Assembly: GCF_003073045.1 (NCBI RefSeq)
Contig: NC_037590.1
Coordinates: 13,850,311-13,914,310 of the forward strand
DNA from: Pomacea canaliculata
Taxonomy: Eukaryota > Mollusca > Gastropoda > Architaenioglossa > Ampullariidae
Direction: 5' to 3'
DNA length: 64,000 bases
Shown here: positions 21,426-32,852 of the stretch, piece by piece
Numbering within the stretch: the stretch's first letter is position 1
Layout of the letters: each line of letters opens with the position of its first letter
Notes under the pieces: model-generated
Told to the model about the DNA's origin: nothing
The model's input: the letters and a program-made list of their open reading frames with translations, nothing else
Database searches by the model: none
Made by a program: the position numbers and the translations under genes

Positions 21426-22846
21426 GATGCTAAGGTTACCAGAGCTCTACCGTGAAGATGATAGATTCATAGTATTAAATCATTAACTCTTAATTTTACA
21501 CTGGGAGTACACAAATCATGATTAAAAAAAAAATAATTTTCACCAGAACTATTTAACAAAATCTTTCTGATGCAAGAATTTTAAGAAAGATGAAATAGGT
21601 AAATAAAGAAAATTGCTAAAACTACGAAACAAAATTTTAGTAATAAAGTAAAAGCTTGCGTCTACTTTTACTGTGCCTCCAGAATGTCAGCTATAATCTG
21701 CCACATCTCTCAGCCAAGACATGCTAGTTGTGTGTGTACACATCATCCCAATCACAAAAATACTGGTAAACATTTTTATTTTCATTTGGGACATGTAAAC
21801 AATGCATATCAAAACTGAGAAAAGTTACAATAAAAACACATGATAAACTGAAATAGCTATCTTTCATGCTAAAACTTACAATTGTCATGAACAATTCTGC
21901 CTATCACGTGTTGCACTATACTGCATTAAATGTAAATGAGCCAATCTACAAATGGTACTTGTTAACATCATTTGAAAAAAGGTTGCATACAGTAACAAAA
22001 GTTCGGAAGCTGAGAGTTCACAACGGCACAGGCAAAACAAGTGAGTGGATTTAACCTGAACAAGTAGAGCTTTTTCATGACAAAAAAGCCAAATAAGGAC
22101 AATCATTGTTCTCAAAACATTTGTCAATGAAAATCTAGCATAATAAACAAAGGCAAATACTCCTTAGTGAAACATTGGTTTAGGTCATAGAAGCACTCTT
22201 TTATGATTTGTCTGGTTTTAAAATTTGCTGCAAACTAAAATCCACTCTCATTTAAGAGCAGATAGTACTTATGCCACTAGTCACACTCAAAATAAAAAAC
22301 TGATTTCTATTTCACATACCATCCTTATTTTTTAAATTTGTTCTTGTCTTGCAATTGATAATCTACACCCCAAAAGCCAGTTTGTTACCAATCACACAAC
22401 TAACACTTGCAACATTGCATCATATTTTCTCATGATTATTTGCTGCCCTTTCAATAGAACAAAAGTTGTACTCTATAAAAAGAAAATAAAACAATTAGTG
22501 CAGAATACAAATACATGTTTACAGACATGTTGGCTTCAAAAGTGCATCACTACAAATCTGCAATTCTAAAAACTGTCTTTGAATCACATTTTAAAAAGAT
22601 ACTGTGGTACGCAAAACACAAAAACAAAAAGTATGTAATATGTAGTCTATTTTAGTAAAGTTCTGTCTTCTGTTATGCTAAGCACTTTTATTCCACCCTA
22701 TGGTTGTGAAAGAGAAGAGGGGTGTGCAGAGAGAAAAAAAAAAAAGACATTTCTTTCCAGAAAACTCTATCCAAAACAAATGATGACTGAGAAAGTTCAC
22801 ACCTGCGATTTCTGCAGAACAAGAATCGACACTTTCTGCGAATATC
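21426..22846. other. Spacer and probable 3' UTR of the Gly-rich RRM-like gene
   Basis: AT-rich with no supported gene. The part next to 22846 is expected to be the 3' UTR of the minus-strand gene ending there. Reverse-strand AATAAA-type signals occur (for example TTTTATTTT near 21775), but I cannot choose the real end. Confidence 0.45.
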
Positions 22847-25800
22847 TCAATATCGGTGGTAAACATCACCATAGCCACCAGTGTTGCTGTAGGAGTTACC
22901 ACTGCCACTTTGACTTTGACTGCAATTTCAAAGAGCCAGGCAAACGCATTATCATCATAATTTTAAGTTCTGATTTTACAGATAATTTTAACTCATTAGA
23001 TGAAAATGACTAAAAGTGTCAGCTTTGGCATTCAGTGCTTGCCAATATGGTGCATCATCATACAAGACTCTATCACAAGAAAACTATTGCTAATGTTGAT
23101 GTGTTGTGTGCTCAATGGCTAAAGCCTGGCACAATTTAAGAATTATTAGCATCATTATTAAAGGTGTAATTCAAACAGTACACGGACAGCACATTTTTAC
23201 CTGTAGGATGTATTCCAGGATCGTCCTCCACCAAAGGTGTCCATGCCATAATTTGAGCCTCCAGCACTGCCAGCACTCCCAAAATTACTATCTCCATATC
23301 CACCCAAGCTGCTATTTCCATAGTTCCCTCCACTTCCGTAGCTGCCTCCTCCACTTCCGTAGCTGCCTCCTCCATTTCCATAGGTGCCTCCTCCACTTCC
23401 ATAGCTGCTTCCAACACCATAGCTGCCTCCTCCAACCATAGTTCCACTTGAGCCATATCCACTAGAACTAACAAGATCATTTGCTCCACCATAGCCACTT
23501 CCCCAACTAGAACTGCCACCAAACTTTCCTCCATCCTGTTTAGAACCACTGCCCATGCCAAATCCCCCACTAGTGAAACTACTTTTGCTCAAGTCTGACT
23601 GCTGGCTCCTGTCAAAGCTTCTGCCCCCACTACTGAAGCTACTCCCACCAAAGTTACTGCTGCTAAAGCCCCCACCTCCCGACAGACTGCTTCTGCTGTT
23701 GTCTTTACCTCTCATTCCAAACCTGTCACCTGAGCTGTCCCTGCGGAATCTCTTGCTTGGATTGCTTGTAACAAGGCTAGAGATTGGACTTCCACCACTG
23801 CTGAATCTGCTCTTAGAACCTCCTCCCCCACCACCACTGCCTCTTCGACTCCCACTGGATTCGACAACACGCTTGTTTCTGTTGCCCCCTGACCGCTGAC
23901 GGTCTCTGCTTGTATTTGTTAAATGGCCACTCCCTTTTCCACCCCCAAAGCCACTACCTCCATGTCTACCTGCACTGCTGCTACCACCACCTCCACCCAT
24001 ACGACCTCCATATTCTCTTACCCCCCGATACCAAATTCACTACCTCCAGGAAAATCTCTGCTTCCACTCCCTCCATACCCACCCACACCTACAGGCTGAT
24101 CAAACATACGCATGGTTTCTGCACGCTCAATGTAGCTCATCTGGTTTTGAATGGTCATCTCTAGCTGATTCTGGAGACGCATCAAGTGAGCAATCTTTCC
24201 CTCCATTTGGCCCACCATCGGGACAACAGGAGCAGTGCCCAGCAAACCAGGTGCTGCACTCATTAAGTGGCCAACAGGCCTCATTCTCTCAGGGCTATTT
24301 AAACCTCCCATACCACCTCTTGCCATAGAGGCATGCATAGATGGGCCCCTCATCTCTCCCTGTCGGCCAGGTCCTCCGTGTGCAGTTAAAGAGTTCCACT
24401 CTCGTTGCATAGTATCCAAATAGTCTCGCTTGCGCTTCTTCTTACTCTTGTTTGCTAGTTGCTTACGTTTCCTTTCTTCTTCTTCTTTCTTGTATTTTTC
24501 GTTTTTCTTCTTGCTTTCACCTTTTTCTGAACTTTCTCCATCACCTTCTTTTGCCTCATTTCCTTCCATATGCTCCATCACCTTCCTGATGCTTCTCTGC
24601 TGTATCCTCCTTCTCTAATTGTGCTAAAGCTGAAATGAGTGGGGGAAAAAAAATCCAGATCACTGCAAGCATTGTAATCTAAAACTAGAAACATATATAG
24701 TCTGAGTCTACTTGTGTTAATAGATGACATACATGGTGAAAGTTTTCCTCATTTAATCGATCACAACCACTTGACAAGTTACCTCCAGGAAGCGAGATGT
24801 TGGTAATGGCTAAAACGGGGAACCTGCTTTTAATAAAGTTTTATGGGTCGTACAGATGAAAAACAAAATAAAGAAACTAAAACTAGGGTCCTGAGATGAC
24901 AGCAGTGATAAAGTGAAGTGATGGGCTAATGCTGAAATAACTTTATACATGCGTTTGTAGAACAAGTTATCTAAGGGTGACAGTGAAGCGTAGTCAGAAA
25001 TACAAGGTCAAAATTGTAATTTGTTAGAGCTAAACTTGAGGTACAAAATGAAACTTAACACATCTGGCTGCAATGATTAATCAGTCATGTGCCACTAACA
25101 AAGTAGTTGGAGACGACCATTACAGGACAGCTGCATCTTTGCACAAAAAGAACTTACCTTCCAGATCTGAAGAGTCTACGTTCATTTTTAAATCCTTTCC
25201 ATTCAGCCTAAGCAGGGGGTAAGACTGCATAAAACCAATAGCATTGAACCTGTGGCAAGTCTCTATGAATGCTTTCCTGCAGACAAAACACAGAACTCAT
25301 CATTTTAACAACTTTTACTTTATTTTCATCATATCTAATTTTTTCCTAATACAAATCCTTTCTTTGTGATGCATTAAAAAACTCAGAAGTAACAGTTTTT
25401 AATGTGCATACTTTTTCTACTGATTATCCAATCTGTTTAGCTAAACACTGATTTTATTCCAATCAGAACTAATGCTGGACTTTAAAATGAATGTCACAAT
25501 GGAAAAATAATGAAATGCTGAGAAGACCTTTGTACCACATATACAGAGATTAATACAAGGTAATTGAAAATCTTAAGGCAAGCACAGCATCTATTATATT
25601 TGTATTCTGTAATAATGTAATCTAAATGATTGATATATAACATAAAAATGATGAATTTTGTAGATTTTTTTGTTCCTTTCATACTAATCAACGGAAACAA
25701 ATGAACATTACACAAATGTTTCACAGCCCTCATGATGCCAAAGCATAGAAAAGCATTTATGCAAGCCGGACATAAGACAAATTAGTTAATGTCATCAGCA

Positions 25801-28800
25801 CAAACTTTTTCTTAGTCAAACTGACAAATTGTTGAATTTTGGGCACCACCCACAGGAGAATAAAAGTTCACTGTACAATCCACTTACATCTTCCTCTTTT
25901 ATGCAAGTAATTAAATAGAATCCAATGTGTCAATATCTCCAAAAGCAATTAACAAAACCACATATGTGAAGTTGATAGTACATTTCCCTAATGCATGCTG
26001 TAAATGTGAACTTCTGTGGCTAAGCAAAAGAATTTCAGATATTCACATAAAAGTGAACTTGTGAACATTACATGGGTATCTTATAAGATGATCATTTTTA
26101 CTTGATAATTAATGCTTTATTTGGTAAGATTGCAGCTTATAATGAGAAAGTGGGTTGTGCAGTTCTCTTCACACTAGCGCAGCACAATATTCCATATCTT
26201 TAAAATTTGTCATGTCCAGATCGAATACAAAGTAATATTTCTCACAAAATGCTAAAATAAAAACTCATAAAACCCAGTTATTTTAACAAACCATACAAAT
26301 GGGTGCTTCATTCTCAAGATCTCATAATGTTAACATTTTCACATCTTTGATGTGAAATACAAATTCTAATTTACTTTTTTTGTGGGGAGAGGGGGATGGG
26401 AGGGCATTTATTCTGGCTACTATGTACAACCTACCAAATAAATAATATATATAGTATTTTTCTGACCTTTGTACTATGTACTAAGTTGTTTTCATCCAAG
26501 TTCACCATGAAATATATATCAGGTTCTGTTTTCATTTAACTCTGTCAAACCAAGCCTAAATGGGCGCCATATCATCTATATTTATTTCCACCTCCAAAGC
26601 AGAAAAATATCTTAAAAAATCTGCACAGCTTGCTGCTGCGGTAATTTTTTTTTTAATTTTTAAAAGATAAAGGAATAAGGGCAGTGTGCAAGAGATGACA
26701 GATCTGTTGAATGCCCAGATCTTCTGTCTTCTCTGTCCCCGGACACCCCAAATCTGTCTACTACTGGCAATAATGCCTGACTAATCATCAGGCAAGTGAA
26801 AGCATACTCACCGACAGTCAGAGTCATCGGTGTTTTTCATCAGAATCCCATTGGCCATTGGAAAAATGACCTTCAACAGCTCTTCAGTAGTGCCCTTGGG
26901 CATAGTGCCCACAAACACAGACCTCCTTTTTAGTTCGCCTGAAACAAAGTGACTGACGCTGAAGGCCACTCCCACGGCCTAGTCACACCAGGCGACTTAG
27001 CCTTGAGGGATGAGGGTACAGGCAGGCCAGAGAGATAGAAAAGAGACGCATCCTTGCACTAGTTTGATCACTACAGTCATGAGCCTCTTGCCAAACAGAG
27101 AGGCACCACATGAGCTGCATGGATCACTACCCACCACAAACCATCCCATCTGCCACCCAACTCCACAAATCCTCCCATTCACAAACAAAAATACTCAGCC
27201 AGCATATTAAATAATGTTTTCGGTGTGGCTTCTCAAGAAGCATGCTGCTGTGAAAACTTGTGATTACTTATTTTTGGCCAAAAAGACCAGGCATTTTTCA
27301 ATTTATTATTTCTTGTGTGTGTGGGTGGGTGTCAAAAAGAGCTTCACTTTCATCTGAAGTTTGTCTGCCTGGCCTGCCTTTCTGTTAGTCAGTCACTAAG
27401 ACTTTGTTTCCACCTGGAGGAGGTTGTGGGAAGGCTGGCATTACTGTTTGAATGTGCATTACTGCAATCATCAGATGTTATTCCTGCTCGTCAGATAAAC
27501 ACATATCAGTTCATGATGTCTGCATGTCAAAACCATACCACGGTTCACAGACAAATGCAGGTTAATTCACCAATGCTGTTGTTGGAAGACAATGCAAATT
27601 TTAATCCATAGTTTATGGGGAATGACTGATAACAGAACAGCACCTGAAGTGTTTGACTCAAAAGAGCCAAAGCATGCTTACTCTATGCTGTCTGATATCC
27701 AGGAAAATGTACCACATTGAGCACTGGGAATAACTGTATGCATTTTAACTTTTGCACAAGTTACACTAGCACCAAACTTGCAGCATTCCCATTTTTTTTC
27801 ATTATAATACCATGAAATCCAAGTCTACGGATGGAGTTTCCATACCAATACTCACTACCATTCCTTGGGCAAAAGTAAGTCTTTTACTCATCTCTCTGCA
27901 CAGAACCAGCATCTACTGACAAACAAGTTACAAAATATTTGGAATCGCAGTACCTGCAAATAAAACCTATGATGAAAAATCATACCTTTGGTCTTTTTCA
28001 TGAATCTGATCTTCTGTACTCGCATCAGATCAACAATGAAAAGAGCTGAAACAAAAGTTTGCAAAAATTTATTTACCTATATGCTGTCTCTGCAAAGATT
28101 TAGTTAAGTATACAAGTCTACAAAGATATAAGTAACATTTTTCAAACAAAGCTCTCATACTTAATGAAGGTAACATTTAGTAATAACCATTGTCTCAGTG
28201 AAAATGACCAATCTCTTTTAACAGTATCTACAAGGCTCACCTTCTTATCATAAAAAAACGTAAAGGTATAGGTAAAGGTCACTCCTTTATCTTTTCAGGT
28301 TGTTGGGGAATACTAACATACTCTAAAGCAACATATTTTCACCTTGTTCACGAATGTCAGGCCATACTTTAGGGTAGTTAGGTGTGCCACGCATGTTTTT
28401 TGTTGCCAATGTTGGATCGGCTTCTAGCTTTTCATCTATGCCCTTTTTGCTCTTTGCCTTAGATTCCTCTGCTGGTTTTGTCTTATCTTCTTCTTCAAGT
28501 GTCTTATCGTCCTCCTCTTCCTTTGCTTCTTCTAATTTCTCTTTCTCCTCATTCTCTTCATCATCTGCAGGTACTCCTGACTGCTCTCCTGGCCCAGATG
28601 AATCTGTATTCCCAGCTGAAAATGAGGGCTTTGCAAGTCTTCTCTGGGCACGTTTAGTAAGTTCTATGGTAATAAAGCGGCTGGTGAAAGGTGTGCGCAA
28701 CACACGCACCATCATCATCATGGCATCTCCAGTATTCTGCATGCACAGCTCCATCTGCCTGCAAAAGGAAGAAGAAATTTAAGCTTCAATATTAAGCCTT

Positions 28801-30519
28801 TCCTAGCTTTGAGGCATATTTAAAGTGTTACAATTGTTGCAATTTATTAAAAAACATCTCATAATATGCACATGCAAACCCCCTTATTACCCCTCACACA
28901 CACACACAAGCATTCACTGTGCAAAAAACCCACAAGAATTAACATAAATGCATACCCCTTGTCAGGATCCCTTCGGCTGAAGTTAACAATTGAATCTTGT
29001 ACCTTTGGCATCACTGAAAGACCACTGTACATGGCATCATCTGGACTGATTGGGAATACACGAATAGACCACTTCCATTTTCCTGAAAATATATCATCTT
29101 TGTTTAGTCTAAAATGGTGTACACATTATTGCAACACTCTGTGTATGTATGTAATCACTTTTTCCTTTTAGTTTATCTTTGTTTTAGAAGGAAAAACTCC
29201 AGAAATGCCTTATTTTTCCAGCCTTGTGGATTTTTTAAAAAGTCATTTTATGCCTAAATCACAATGGTTTAAAAAAAAAAAAAATTACCAGACACACAAG
29301 ATTTGGTGACCTGTGATCTTTAAACAGTAGAGCTATTAACCTGTCCAGACCGAGTGAGCTTTCCTGTGTTAAGTCAAATTAAGCCGCAGGATCTTTGAAG
29401 TTCAACCCTAATCTCAACATCAAATCTGTGTGTCATAACCAATATGCACGATTGTGTAAACCATGCTAACATTTTTATTTATACTCATTTTAAGTTTGCG
29501 CTGCTATACTGTACATCAGTGATGTCCAACCTTTTTCGGCCTGCGGGACATATCCATTTCGGACAGCCGTGTCGCGGGCCATATCCATTTCGGACAGCCG
29601 TGTCGCGGGCCACTTCACCGCAAAAATACAAAAAAATTAAAAAAAATAGGGCAGATACCATTTTTTATTAGAAACAAGTTGTACTTACCATTAATTATGC
29701 AGTAATTAGTGGGATATTTGAAGTTGTTTTCCCGAAACCAACTTCTGAATGTCCGGCCTCATCGTAGAGACACCAAGTCGGAGCACTGAATCGAAATGTT
29801 CGTCTTTCGAAAAAAAGATTGGGAAACGCCCCTACGTGGGGATAAATACTTCTTCTTCCCTTTTTTTGTTTTTTGTTTTTTTTGTGTTTTTTTTATTACT
29901 AACATGCCGATTTCCTGCACTGTGGGCAGAAGTTTCGCGGGCCGGATATGGCCAGCGGGCCGTAGGTTGGGCATCCCTGCTGTACATTATAAAATAATGC
30001 TAATCAAAAATTCATCTTGTACATACGCCTCATTTCTTCTTCATTTATAGCTGGGATGTCTTTCAGTTCGATGTGGGGCTCCTCTGGGCGAAAACTCTCT
30101 TTTTTTTCCCTGGGTCTCTTTCTTCCTTTTGTCTCTTTGACTTCCTCAACACTTTCCTTTTTGATTTCTTTGCCAGAGCCATTTGTTTCATTGTCTGCTA
30201 CTTCTTTAACTTCGTCTAAAGCAGATTCTTCCTGTGCAGCTGTATTGTCAGATACATTCTCCTTTGCATCATTTTCTTCTGGTTGTGATGCCTCCTGCTG
30301 CATGTCCTCCTCTGTGGGCTGTTTGTCCTCATCTAGCTTCTGCTGCACCTCTGCAGCAATGCTCTCCGTCGCCTCAGGACCATGCGTGTCATCACTACTT
30401 TTCTCATTCTCTGCTGTTGACTGTTCAACATTCTTGTCTTGTTCTACACTCTCTTCTTTATTTCCTTTTAATGGGGAAACAGTTGCTCCTCCTGATCTGC
30501 GTGTTCTTCTTGTCGCCAT
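22847..30519 (-). CDS. Gly-rich RNA-binding-like nuclear protein with acidic N-terminus
   Basis: Exons: 30519-30027, 29082-28956, 28758-28343, 28045-27986, 26938-26812, 25276-25158, 24629-23201 and 22919-22847, about 945 aa. It starts MATRRTRRSGG and continues with a Glu-rich stretch, then KRPREKKESF. A conserved-looking block follows (KWKWSIRVFPISPDDAMY, VRVLRTPFTSRFITIELTKR). An RRM-like fold is suggested by RRSVFVGTMPKGTTEELLKV and LLRLNGKDLKMNV. Next come a Lys/Glu-rich segment, KKKRKRDYLDTMQREWNSL, and a long Gly/Ser tail with SYGSGG repeats ending YGDVYHRY. The overall plan resembles hnRNP-type or splicing-associated proteins, but I cannot name an ortholog. Two frame slips occur in exon 7, one within 24561-24590 and one at a C6 run (24021-24026). 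The latter also forms a GTAAGA donor, so splicing is an alternative explanation. All splice sites are GT-AG and in phase elsewhere. Confidence 0.75.
29517..29979. mobile_element. Non-autonomous hAT element in intron 1, 8-bp target duplication
   Basis: 463 bp with ends CAGTGATGTCCAACC and GGTTGGGCATCCCTG, imperfect terminal inverted repeats of the hAT type. The perfect 8-bp duplication CTGTACAT flanks it at 29509-29516 and 29980-29987. Near the left end there is an internal direct repeat of about 34 bp (CCATTTCGGACAGCCGTGTC twice). It has no transposase. Confidence 0.88.
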
Positions 30520-30649
30520 TACTGCTCACAAACATTCATGATATTCTTCACAAACACAAAAAGTGCAGTTGGTTTATATGACCAAAAAAGGCAAAAGTTG
30601 TAAATTGATCAGTATGAATATTGATCTTTCAAAATCTGCCTCAACCTAC

Positions 30650-31895
30650 AACAATAATAATAATGTAACATCAAGCAAATAATAATAAGAATTTATAACG
30701 TGCAGCATCATGACCAAGATAGATCGCACTCTCTGCACAGACCAATAATGACAAATGAAAGATAACAGCCAGTGGGCAGTTAGGTATACATAGGCACATG
30801 GAACAACATAAAGATAAACAAGAGTAGAACATAAAGCAATGAAGGTATATAGGTAATGTAAACATTGTGAGATGAAGTCATTACATGATGGTTAGAATGA
30901 ACAGACAGTATTGCAAATGAGTTAAAAATAGTAATTCAGTGATAGTACTTTGTGAAAAGATATGTTTTCTGAGAGCATTTGAATATAGTCTTTGAGTCAG
31001 AGTGACAAATGGGATGTGGAAGAGAGTTTCACTGCTTAGCAGCACAGAGGAAGAAAATCTGTTGTCCGTATGTGACTGTGGGAGGGAGGGATAGAATGCG
31101 CAAGTCTAATGAGGAGCAAGGGTTTCGAGCAGGAGTGTGGACAAGATTTCAGTAGTATGGGGGAGGGGGGGGGATTGGTGTTTTACGCGGTGCCAGCAAC
31201 TGAGGCTATATTACGGCAAGGCACCCAGCCCTGTAAACAGATGCCACGTGCAGAGAAAGAACAGCGTGCCCGAGATGAGAAATGAACTCCGGGCAGCCAA
31301 CCTTCACTGTATTGGTGACAGGCGCTAACCGTTGCGCCACCGGACCGCTTCAGTAGTATGGGGGAGTAGCATTCAAAGAATCCATAGCATAGAGTTGGGA
31401 GCTTGTAGTTTATTCTAGCTTTAACTGGTAGCCAATTAAGAGAATAAAGTGGTGTAACATGTTTAGATTTGTGAGTCTGGAAAACAAGACTAGCAGCTGA
31501 GTTCTGGACTTTCTGAAGCTTACCAATGAGGTACTATCGACAGCCAGCAAGAAGAGAGTTGCAGTAGTCTAGTTTAGACAGAACAAATGAGCAGATGAAA
31601 ATTGTGGTAGTTGAGATGGACAGAGTATGGCAAATGAAGCTGATCTTCTGGAGCTCATAGTATAGAGAACGACAGATGTGAGAAACATGGTTATCAAGAG
31701 ACATGTTAGTGGACATTATGTAATCTAAGTTATGTGTTGAAAGAACAAAAGGAACATTGGCATGGCCTGCCAGAGAGAGACAGTAAAGGGTCAACTCTGG
31801 CAGGAAGTCAACTAGGAAAATCAACACTTGACTGTTAGCATGACCACTGCTAATAAGTTTGTACATGCATATACTGACTAGAAATCGCCACATTT
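30650..31895 (-). mobile_element. LINE fragment (3' end of reverse transcriptase ORF), CR1/jockey-like
   Basis: Minus-strand pieces match the end of a LINE ORF2 in order. They are MSLDNHVSHICRSLYYELQ and SFVLSKLDYCNSLLAGC (31534-31770), then KLQKVQNSAASLVFQT and LNWLPVKARINYKLPTLCY (about 31370-31530). After a SINE insertion come SSETLFHIPFVTL and YSNALRKHIFSQSTI (about 30920-31100). Stops are present. The 3' end has an ATT-rich tail near 30650. Typical of a 5'-truncated copy. Confidence 0.8.
31166..31348 (-). mobile_element. tRNA-derived SINE inserted into the LINE
   Basis: Minus strand. An A-box-like GGTGGCGCAACGGTTAGCGC and a B-box-like GGAGTTCATTTC mark a tRNA-derived head. A perfect 18-bp target duplication (TTCAGTAGTATGGGGGAG) flanks it at 31148-31165 and 31349-31366. 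A poly-G/C run adjoins the left end. Confidence 0.82.
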
Positions 31896-31929
31896 AAGAA
31901 CTTAAGAGCTGATTAGTTTTTAAAAAAAA

Positions 31930-32852
31930 TGGAAACGAGGGTCTTCGAACTGTAAACTGTAATATTAACAAAAAGCTACATTTTATATTTGTATTGTTAC
32001 GAGCTTTGCAAGGAGCGGAAGAAGAAAAAAAATGTCAATAATGATTTGACAAAAACATAGCAATATATTTCATAGAATTGAAAATTGATGGTGTTGATCA
32101 AATACTGCAGTTACAATCTCAAGGTACTTGCAGCCTAAATTAAGGTCAATTTCCTGAAATCGACTTTTTCGATGCTAAACAGGAAGCATTCGTCACTAGT
32201 AACAGCATGAATGACTTACTAGAGACCATAACACAAAAATTAAGCATTCTTTAAAACTTAAGCCCTCCAAATATAACATTTTAAATGCAAAACCCTAAAA
32301 TCAAACCTTTATATTTATATCAACGGCGCTAGTGCGTTGTAACTTCGCTGAAAATTAAACAGTCGTGCCATTTAGATTTACTGGAACAAGTTCTGACGGT
32401 AGCGGAGATAGACTGAGCCGGTCAACTTAAAAAATAAGCTAAGAAATGAAAGGAATTATTAAGCAATCTGTACAAAACGCAATATAAACAAACTTATATA
32501 ATAAAACAGTGTTAGATTACGGTTTCGTTAACCGAATTTTCGAGATAAATGCACAAAATTAACATACGACTTCGCCAATTTTTGCACAACGAAGATGACT
32601 CCACGCTTAACCCTTTTTCAAGAATTGTAACTTTCGTTGCTTCCGGTGGGTCAGGGATAACTCCATGGACTCCGGTAATTTGAAAGTCTGCGAACAGCTC
32701 GCTGCTCCGATATCAGCGTAGGCTTCTAACTAGTCGTGCAAATCAAAAAAGGACCTAGTTAATAACACGAAAACTTGCGTGATTAATCAAGCGGTTATTT
32801 CTGTAGTTATTCACTAATAATTTTCGTTTTTGGTAAAGCAAGACACTCGACA
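31930..32852. promoter_or_regulatory. Promoter region between the Gly-rich gene and ELP6
   Basis: The head-to-head spacer minus its LINE. An ETS/GABP-type CTTCCGG sits at 32640-32646, about 210 bp upstream of the ELP6 ATG, as is common in TATA-less housekeeping promoters. No TATA box is seen. The rest is AT-rich and featureless. Confidence 0.4.

Noticed and set aside
23300-23420. Short direct repeats that could suggest an array of the CRISPR type
   Set aside because: They are codon-level repeats encoding SYGSGG in a eukaryotic gene, without spacers of constant length.
23136-23570. Minus-strand Val/Glu/Met-rich open frame within the Gly-rich region
   Set aside because: It is a shifted reading of the Gly/Ser repeat of the real gene. 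The Gly/Ser frame continues into the spliced last exon; this one does not.
28384-28782. Ser-rich plus-strand open frame
   Set aside because: Antisense of the acidic exon (Glu-rich codons read as Ser/Phe/Leu).
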